From Hydrogenophaga palleronii_A (GTDB taxonomy: Bacteria > Pseudomonadota > Gammaproteobacteria > Burkholderiales > Burkholderiaceae_C): 64,000 nt of DNA. Location: assembly GCF_031457455.1 (NCBI RefSeq), contig NZ_JAVDWU010000010.1, forward strand, positions 186,001-250,000. The letters are read 5' to 3'. The position numbers and the translations under genes were made by a program. The notes below the pieces were generated by a model, which was not told where the DNA came from, searched no databases, and worked only from the letters and a program-made list of their open reading frames with translations. Positions 58,477 to 64,000 of this stretch are shown here, piece after piece. Numbering within the stretch: position 1 is the first letter of the stretch; each line of letters starts with the position of its first letter.

Positions 58477-59583
58477 TCAGATCCGCATGGGCATCACAAC
58501 GTACTTGAAGGCGTTGTCGTCGGGGTTGGTGACCAGCGCCGAACTGTTGCCATCGGAAAGCTCGATGCGCACCATTTCCTGCGACATGTTCTGCAGCGCG
58601 TCGATCAGGTAGGTGACGTTGAAACCGATCTCGATGGCGTCGCCACCGTAGTCGACGTCCAACTCGTCCACAGCTTCTTCCTGCTCGGCGTTGCTCGAGG
58701 CCACGCGCAGCACGCCGGGTTCGATGTTCAGGCGCACGCCCTTGAACTTCTCGCTCGTCATGATGGCGGTGCGCTGCAGCGAAGCCAGCAGAGGCGCACG
58801 GCCCAGGGTGACGATGTTCTTGTGGTTCTTCGGAATGACGCGGTTGTAGTCGGGGAACTTGCCCTCGACCAGCTTGGTGACGAACTCCATGCCGTCAAAG
58901 CTGAACTTGGCCTGGTTGGCCGCGAACTGCATCTCGATCCCGCCTTCCTTGTCGCTCAGCAGCCGCTGCAGTTCCAGCACGGTCTTGCGCGGCAGGATCA
59001 CTTCCTGCTTGGGCACTTCCACGTCCAGCGTGCTGGAGGCAAACGCCAGGCGGTGACCATCGGTGGCCACCAGGCTGAGCTGCTTGCCCTCGGCCACGAA
59101 CAAAATGCCGTTGAGGTAATAGCGGATGTCGTGCACCGCCATGGCAAATGAGACTTGGCCCAGCAGGCTCTTGAGTGTTTTCTGCGGCACGCTGAAAGCC
59201 GGACCAAAGCTGGCCGATTCCTGCACCAGGGGAAAGTCCTCCGCCGGCATGCTCTGGAGCGTGAACCGGCTCTTGCCGCCTTTGAGGATGAGCTTGCCCG
59301 CACTCGACTCCAGACTCACGGTCTGGTCGCCCGGCATGGTGCGCAGGATGTCGATCAGTTTGCGAGCGCCCAGGGTGGTGACGAAATTGCCTTCGTCGCC
59401 TTCCAGCTCTGCGGTGGTGCGGATCTGGATCTCCAGGTCGCTGGTGGTCAGCTGCAGCTGTGGGCCGGTCTTGCGCAGCAGCACGTTGGCCAGGATGGGC
59501 AGCGTGTGTCGCCGCTCCACAATGCCGGCCACCGATTGCAGCGCGGCCAGAACCTTGTCCTGGGTCGATTTCAAAACGATCAT
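58477..59583 (-). CDS. dnaN: DNA polymerase III sliding clamp (beta subunit)
   Basis: 368 residues from ATG 59583 (upstream ATG 59658 would add 25 untypical residues). Three-fold clamp architecture: KVLAALQSVAGIVERRHTLPILANVLLR, YYLNGILFVAEGKQLSLVATDGHRLA, and the C-terminal VVMPMRI that forms the binding-pocket edge. It encircles DNA and tethers polymerase. dnaN follows dnaA by 194 bp, the conserved origin order. Confidence 0.98.
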   Translation of the reverse strand: MIVLKSTQDKVLAALQSVAGIVERRHTLPILANVLLRKTGPQLQLTTSDLEIQIRTTAELEGDEGNFVTTLGARKLIDILRTMPGDQTVSLESSAGKLILKGGKSRFTLQSMPAEDFPLVQESASFGPAFSVPQKTLKSLLGQVSFAMAVHDIRYYLNGILFVAEGKQLSLVATDGHRLAFASSTLDVEVPKQEVILPRKTVLELQRLLSDKEGGIEMQFAANQAKFSFDGMEFVTKLVEGKFPDYNRVIPKNHKNIVTLGRAPLLASLQRTAIMTSEKFKGVRLNIEPGVLRVASSNAEQEEAVDELDVDYGGDAIEIGFNVTYLIDALQNMSQEMVRIELSDGNSSALVTNPDDNAFKYVVMPMRI

Positions 59584-59777
59584 TTCAGACTCTTTCGTCG
59601 CTTGTGGCCGGATGGCCGGGTTCTCTTGCCTCGCCTGACTGAACCTCGGTGTAAGCAAAACACCCTCTATTTTCGCCTTTTTGTCGAGGGTTCCTTTGAA
59701 ACGCGCCGGAACTGCGATTCCGGGTGCTGCAATGAACGAAGCAATGGCGGTGGCTGGCTGGAACCGGGCATGGAGTG

Positions 59778-61184
59778 CTAGCCCTTGAGCGTCTGTTCCA
59801 GCACGTGCAACTGCTGGTTGAGCTCGGTGTTTTGCTGGCGCTCGGCGCCAATCTTGCGCACCGCGTGCAACACCGTGGTGTGGTCGCGCCCGCCAAACAG
59901 CTCACCGATCTCGGGCAGGCTCTTCTGGGTGAGCTCCTTGGCCAGGAACATGGCAATCTGTCGGGGGCGCGCGATGCTGGCCGGGCGCTTCTTGCTGTAC
60001 ATGTCGGCGACCTTGATCTTGTAGAAGTCGGCCACCGTTTTCTGGATGTTCTCCACGCTGATCTGCCGGTTCTGGATCGACAGCAGGTCGCGCAAGGCCT
60101 CGCGGGCCAGCTGGATGGAGATCTCTTTCTGGTTGAAGCGCGAGTAGGCAAGGATCTTGCGCAGTGCGCCTTCCAATTCGCGCACGTTGGAGCGCACGTT
60201 CTTGGCCACGAAGAACGCCACTTCCTCGGGCATCACGGCGTTCTCCAGGGCCGCCTTGTTGATCAGAATGGCCACCCGCATCTCAAGCTCGGGCGGCTCA
60301 ATGGCCACGGTCAGGCCGGAGTCGAAGCGCGAAACCAGTCGTTCGTGGATGTCGGCCAGACCCTTGGGGTAGGTGTCACTGGTGAGCACGATGTGGCTCT
60401 TTTTGGCCAGCAGCGCTTCAAAGGCGTTGAAGAACTCCTCCTGGGTGCGCTCCTTGTTGGCGAAGAACTGCACGTCGTCGATCAGCAGCAGGTCCAGCGA
60501 GTGGTAACGCTCCTTGAACTCGTCGAAGGTCTTGCGCTGGTAGGCCTTGACCACATCTGAAACAAATTGTTCAGCGTGGATGTAGAGAACTTTGGCGTTG
60601 GGGCGGTCGGACAGCAAATGGTTGCCGATGGCATGCACCAGATGGGTCTTGCCCAAGCCCACACCGCCGTAGATGAACAGCGGGTTGTACAACTGGCCCA
60701 GGCTGCCCGCCACGTGCATGGCCGCAGCGCGGGCCATGCGGTTGGCAGAGCCTTCCACCAGGGAGCCAAAGGTCAGTGCCAGGTTCAGGCGGGTCTTGGG
60801 GCCACTGGGGTGAACCACCTCCGCGGGCGCGAGGTCGGGCACTTCGGCCAGCAAGGGGTCTTGGGAGACACGTGGAGCAGGCGAAGTCCTGCTGGGCCCT
60901 TCGCGCGGAGTGAGTGCCAACTCAAGCACCACAGGGTGGCCTTGTATGTTTTCAAGCAAGGCCGATATGCGTGCCGCGTACTGGGCCCGGATCCAGTCCA
61001 GTTTGAAGCGGTTGGCCACGGCCACCACCACTTTGGTGCGGTCGTCGGCCACCGTGGCCGACAGGGGCCGGATCCAGGTATTGAACTGCTGCTCGGGAAT
61101 GTCTTGTGCCAGTTGCTCGATGCAGGACTGCCACAAGGAGGTGGCATGGGCCGGCAATCTGGCGGAGGAAGTGCCCTCGATCAT
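59778..61184 (-). CDS. dnaA: Chromosomal replication initiator DnaA
   Basis: 468 residues. Domain I (~1-85; LWQSCIEQLAQDIPEQQFNTWIRPL), linker domain II (~90-135), AAA+ domain III with Walker A GGVGLGKTHL (~174-183), Walker B LLLIDDVQF, and domain IV HTH with RPRQIAMFLAKELTQKSLPEIGELFGGRDHTTVLHAVRKI. It binds DnaA boxes and opens oriC. Boxes lie immediately upstream (61209-61267). Confidence 0.99.
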   Translation of the reverse strand: MIEGTSSARLPAHATSLWQSCIEQLAQDIPEQQFNTWIRPLSATVADDRTKVVVAVANRFKLDWIRAQYAARISALLENIQGHPVVLELALTPREGPSRTSPAPRVSQDPLLAEVPDLAPAEVVHPSGPKTRLNLALTFGSLVEGSANRMARAAAMHVAGSLGQLYNPLFIYGGVGLGKTHLVHAIGNHLLSDRPNAKVLYIHAEQFVSDVVKAYQRKTFDEFKERYHSLDLLLIDDVQFFANKERTQEEFFNAFEALLAKKSHIVLTSDTYPKGLADIHERLVSRFDSGLTVAIEPPELEMRVAILINKAALENAVMPEEVAFFVAKNVRSNVRELEGALRKILAYSRFNQKEISIQLAREALRDLLSIQNRQISVENIQKTVADFYKIKVADMYSKKRPASIARPRQIAMFLAKELTQKSLPEIGELFGGRDHTTVLHAVRKIGAERQQNTELNQQLHVLEQTLKG

Positions 61185-61401
61185 GTTGGAATACGGGTGC
61201 GCTTATGTTGTGGACAATCGGATCGGGGCTGGCCGGGGATTGTAGTGCGGCGGCCCACTTATCCACAAGGGCGCTGGTTGAATTTTCCGCCTCCGCTGCG
61301 CCGCGGCTTGAAGTCGCTTCACGGGTGTCAACGCCAAGTGCTTGCCGGGCATTGGAATTGTTTGCGATAATTGCGGGTTTCCCCGATTACTACCGAGCAC
61401 C
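61185..61401. other. dnaA-rpmH intergenic region with DnaA boxes (oriC candidate) and rpmH promoter
   Basis: A perfect DnaA box TTATCCACA lies at 61259-61267 and an inverted one-mismatch box (TTGTCCACA on the minus strand) at 61209-61217. The promoter of rpmH shows -35 TTGCCG (61342-61347) and -10 GATAAT (61366-61371), 18-bp spacer. No long AT-rich unwinding element is evident, so the full origin may extend beyond this gap. Confidence 0.65.
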
Positions 61402-61536
61402 ATGAAACGCACTTACCAGCCCTCCAAGATCAAACGCGCCCGCACCCACGGCTTTCTGGTTCGCATGAAGACCCGCGGCGGCCGTGCCGTGATCAACGCC
61501 CGCCGCGCCAAAGGCCGCAAGCGCCTGGCCGTCTGA
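61402..61536 (+). CDS. rpmH: 50S ribosomal protein L34
   Basis: 44 residues: MKRTYQPSKIKRARTHGF then LVRMKTRGGRAVINARRAKGRKRLAV, an essentially full match to bacterial L34. It is transcribed away from dnaA, as in most proteobacteria, and heads the rnpA-yidD-yidC cluster. Confidence 0.99.
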   Translation: MKRTYQPSKIKRARTHGFLVRMKTRGGRAVINARRAKGRKRLAV

Positions 61537-61606
61537 GCCCGGATGTGCGGTGCCGGCCATGTCTGGTGCGGCCCTTTTCCGTGGTGAGCCTTGCGCTTGT
61601 TCACTG

Positions 61607-62026
61607 ATGCAACGGCTCAAATCCCGGCAGCAGTTTCAGGTCGTCATGGCCGGTGCTCCCGTGGCGAAAACCCCCCACTTTGCGCTGCACAGCACGAGGT
61701 TGGGTCATGCGCCAGATGCCCGTCTGCTGTTCCCCGTGGCCGACACCTGGCTGGGTGTGCTGCTGCCCAAACGCTGGGCCCGCAGGGCCGTGACGCGCAA
61801 CGCCATCCGCCGGCAGATCTACGAAACGGCCAGGGCGATGGCTCCCGACTTGCCTCAGGCCGCCCTGGTGGTGCGCCTTCGCAGCGAGTTCAGCCGCAAG
61901 CAATTCCTCAGCGCTACCTCAGATGTGCTCAAACGCGCCGTGCGCGCCGAATTGGAGTTGTTGCTGGGTCGCGTGACAACGCCTTTGCCAAGGGCGCAGG
62001 TGCCGGAGACCGCACATGCTGGTTGA
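61607..62026 (+). CDS. rnpA: Ribonuclease P protein component
   Basis: 139 residues. The RNR motif of RNase P protein is recognisable in WARRAVTRNAIRRQIYETAR; LVVRLRSEFSRKQFLSATSDVLKRAV follows. It binds M1 RNA and pre-tRNA leaders. ATG 61607 is chosen because the protein then starts MQRLKSRQQFQVVM, similar to homologues; the C-terminus is a little longer than usual. It overlaps yidD by 11 nt. Confidence 0.95.
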   Translation: MQRLKSRQQFQVVMAGAPVAKTPHFALHSTRLGHAPDARLLFPVADTWLGVLLPKRWARRAVTRNAIRRQIYETARAMAPDLPQAALVVRLRSEFSRKQFLSATSDVLKRAVRAELELLLGRVTTPLPRAQVPETAHAG

Positions 62027-62303
62027 CTGGCCCCGCAATGTCCTGATCACGCTGGTCAAGGGATACCGCCTGCTGCTCAGTCCGTGGCTGGGCAGCAGTT
62101 GCCGTTTTGAGCCCACCTGCTCCGCCTACGCGCTCGAAGCGCTGAACCGCCATGGCGCCGCCCGCGGAAGTTACCTTTCCCTCAGGCGTCTGGGCCGTTG
62201 CCATCCCTGGTGCGAAGGGGGCTGTGACCCGGTGCCAGAGCAGGTGCCGCCGCTGTTTTCCCGTCTGATCCCTCCTCCCTCAGAAAAGAAAAATGCGTCA
62301 TGA
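62016..62303 (+). CDS. yidD: YidD membrane protein insertion efficiency factor
   Basis: 95 residues. Family signature: LVKGYRLLLSPWLGSSCRFEPTCSAYALEALNRHG, LSLRRLGRCHPWCEGGCDPVPE with conserved cysteines. A small inner-membrane-associated protein that assists YidC-dependent insertion. It overlaps rnpA at its start and yidC (ATGA) at its stop, so all three are coupled. Confidence 0.97.
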   Translation: MLVDWPRNVLITLVKGYRLLLSPWLGSSCRFEPTCSAYALEALNRHGAARGSYLSLRRLGRCHPWCEGGCDPVPEQVPPLFSRLIPPPSEKKNAS

Positions 62304-64000
62304 ATGACATCCGTCGGTCCATCCTGTGGGTGGTATTTGGTCTGTCCATGGTCCTGATCTGGGACAAATGGCAGATCCACAATGGCCAGCAGCCCACGTT
62401 CTTCCCTGGCGCCGCGCCCGTGGCCGCACCGGCCGCCGGCACAGCGACCAGCCCGGTCGCAGATGCCAGCCTGCCCGCAGCCACGGCCACGCCAGGCCCG
62501 ACGACGGGTACGGCCGCTGTTGGCGAGGCGCCCGGCGGTGCGCCGACTGCGGTGGCCCAGCGCCATATGGTCACCACCGATGTGCTCAAGCTCACCTTCA
62601 ACAGCGAAGGCGGGTCGTTGATCGGTGCCGATCTGCTGGAACATGCGGCGGCCACCCGCTCCAGCAAGGACCAGAGCGAACAGCCTTTCACGCTGTTGAC
62701 GCAGAACGGCAGCAGCATCTATCTGGCCCAGTCGGGTCTGATCGGTGGCAGCTTCCCCACGCACAAGACGCCCATGACCCTGGCGAGCGGCCCGGTTTCC
62801 CTCGCTGATGGTCAGGATGAACTGCAGGTGCGTTTCGAGTCGGCAGAGGTCGGGGGTGTGCAGCTGATCAAGACCTACACCTTGAAGCGCGGGCACTACG
62901 ACATTGCGGTGCAGCACGAAGTGCGCAACAACACCGGTCAGTCGGTCAGCCCGCAGCTGTACCTGCAGCTGGTTCGTGATGGCAGCAAGCTTGCCAGTGA
63001 CACGCCCTTCTATTCGACCTTCACCGGCCCGGCCGTGTACTCCGAAGAGAACAAGTTCCAGAAGGTGGAGTTCGAAGATATTGAAAAGAACAAGGCCAGC
63101 TTCCAGAAGAACAGCAGTGACGGCTATGTGGCCATGGTCCAGCACTACTTCGCCACAGCCTGGGTGCTTGACGCCGGTGTGGCGCGCGAAAACTTTGCCC
63201 GCCGCATTGACAACAACCTGTATGCGGTGGGCGCCATCACGGCGCTGCCTGCACTGGAGCCCGGCCAGTCGCTGAACCAGCAGGCCGTGCTGTTCGTGGG
63301 GCCTCAGGACGAGAAGGTGCTGGAGACCATTGCGCCGGGTCTGGAACTGGTGAAGGACTACGGCTGGCTGACCATTCTGGCCAAACCGCTGTACTGGCTG
63401 ATGGAAAAGATCCACGGCTTCGTGGGCAACTGGGGCTGGTCCATCGTTCTGCTGGTGGTGCTGATCAAGGCGTCGTTCTACTGGCTCAACGCCAGCGCCT
63501 ACCGCAGCATGGCCAAGATGAAGAAGATCAACCCGCGCATCATGGAAATGCGGGAGCGCCTGAAAGGCAATCCGCAAGCCATGCAGCAGGAGATGATGAA
63601 GATGTACCGGGAAGAAAAGGTCAACCCGCTGGGTGGCTGCTTCCCCATCCTGATCCAGATTCCGGTGTTCATCGCCCTGTACTGGGTGCTGCTTTCCAGC
63701 GTGGAAATGCGCAACGCGCCCTGGATGGCCTGGATCACCGATTTGTCTTCACCCGATCCCTTCTTCATCCTGCCGCTGGTGATGGCCGCGACGACCATGA
63801 TCCAGACCGCACTGAACCCGCTGCCGCCGGATCCGCTGCAAGCCAAGCTGATGTGGATGATGCCGCTGATGTTCTCGGTGATGTTCTTCTTCTTCCCGGC
63901 CGGTCTGGTGCTCTACTGGATCACCAACAACGTGTTGACGATTGCGCAGCAGGCGCATATCAACCACCGCATGGGCGTGCCATTGAAGTTCACCCTGCCG
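62300..64000 (+). CDS. yidC: Membrane protein insertase YidC, 3' end cut off by window
   Basis: 567 residues visible, open to the last base. An N-terminal transmembrane anchor (~5-21), Ala/Pro/Thr-rich linker (~33-75), the large periplasmic beta-domain (~80-345), then conserved helices including GNWGWSIVLLVVLIKASFYWLN (with the hydrophilic-groove Lys) and GGCFPILIQIPVFIALYWVLL. It inserts and folds inner-membrane proteins alone or with SecYEG. Only the last few residues should be missing. Confidence 0.97.
   Translation, partial: MNDIRRSILWVVFGLSMVLIWDKWQIHNGQQPTFFPGAAPVAAPAAGTATSPVADASLPAATATPGPTTGTAAVGEAPGGAPTAVAQRHMVTTDVLKLTFNSEGGSLIGADLLEHAAATRSSKDQSEQPFTLLTQNGSSIYLAQSGLIGGSFPTHKTPMTLASGPVSLADGQDELQVRFESAEVGGVQLIKTYTLKRGHYDIAVQHEVRNNTGQSVSPQLYLQLVRDGSKLASDTPFYSTFTGPAVYSEENKFQKVEFEDIEKNKASFQKNSSDGYVAMVQHYFATAWVLDAGVARENFARRIDNNLYAVGAITALPALEPGQSLNQQAVLFVGPQDEKVLETIAPGLELVKDYGWLTILAKPLYWLMEKIHGFVGNWGWSIVLLVVLIKASFYWLNASAYRSMAKMKKINPRIMEMRERLKGNPQAMQQEMMKMYREEKVNPLGGCFPILIQIPVFIALYWVLLSSVEMRNAPWMAWITDLSSPDPFFILPLVMAATTMIQTALNPLPPDPLQAKLMWMMPLMFSVMFFFFPAGLVLYWITNNVLTIAQQAHINHRMGVPLKFTLP

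Overview
The window looks like a piece of a high-G+C betaproteobacterial chromosome, most likely Comamonadaceae (Hydrogenophaga-like). This is inferred from protein character and from a family of roughly 100-bp GC-rich palindromic intergenic repeats; no database search was possible. The right end is the replication-origin neighbourhood: gyrB, dnaN and dnaA run leftwards, DnaA boxes lie at 61.2 kb, and rpmH-rnpA-yidD-yidC run rightwards.

Layout. 0-10 kb: the tail of a lectin-domain protein; a hemerythrin; a copper module (copA diverging from copZ-cueR, each with a MerR-type promoter); a Spy-like periplasmic protein; a UbiH/UbiM-type hydroxylase; and a Pat-like acyl-CoA synthetase/acetyltransferase fusion. 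Perfect FNR boxes precede the hemerythrin and hydroxylase genes. 10-25 kb: mostly ordinary genes (minCDE, an ABC1 kinase, topoisomerase IB, DUF421, an IF-1 paralogue, SDR, patatin, DAHP synthase, LysR/NmrA pair, exonuclease, yjdM, nitroreductase).

25.3-33.5 kb is the highlight: an RNA-repair locus. rtcR (CARF + sigma-54 activator) diverges from rsr (Ro60/TROVE), with a textbook sigma-54 promoter between them. A tandem array of four candidate Y-like RNAs follows; all four share one internal-loop signature, and one carries an almost complete circularly permuted tRNA. Then come rtcB, an unrecognised gene with a HEPN-like RNxxxH motif, an rlaP-type nucleotidyltransferase carrying an in-frame copy of an intergenic repeat, and rtcA. 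The protein genes after the array abut or overlap, suggesting one transcript that senses damaged RNA (RtcR), heals and seals it (RtcA, RtcB), and may triage it (Rsr with Y RNAs).

33.4-45 kb: a ferredoxin, a CoA-binding protein and metY; then a two-component and envelope-stress cluster (histidine kinase, receiver-only protein, two BON proteins, CsbD, NarL-type regulator, phospholipase D/cardiolipin synthase, DUF1328, DUF883) and a secreted glycoside hydrolase. 45-52 kb: a LysR/PACE efflux pair, a thioesterase, a MATE pump with a TetR regulator and two matching operators, acylphosphatase, a NYN-domain protein and hipBA. 52.1-55.8 kb: a GH74-type xyloglucanase gene bracketed by a 25-bp near-perfect inverted repeat resembling IS21-family ends, with no transposase inside. 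55.8-64 kb: the conserved origin genes.
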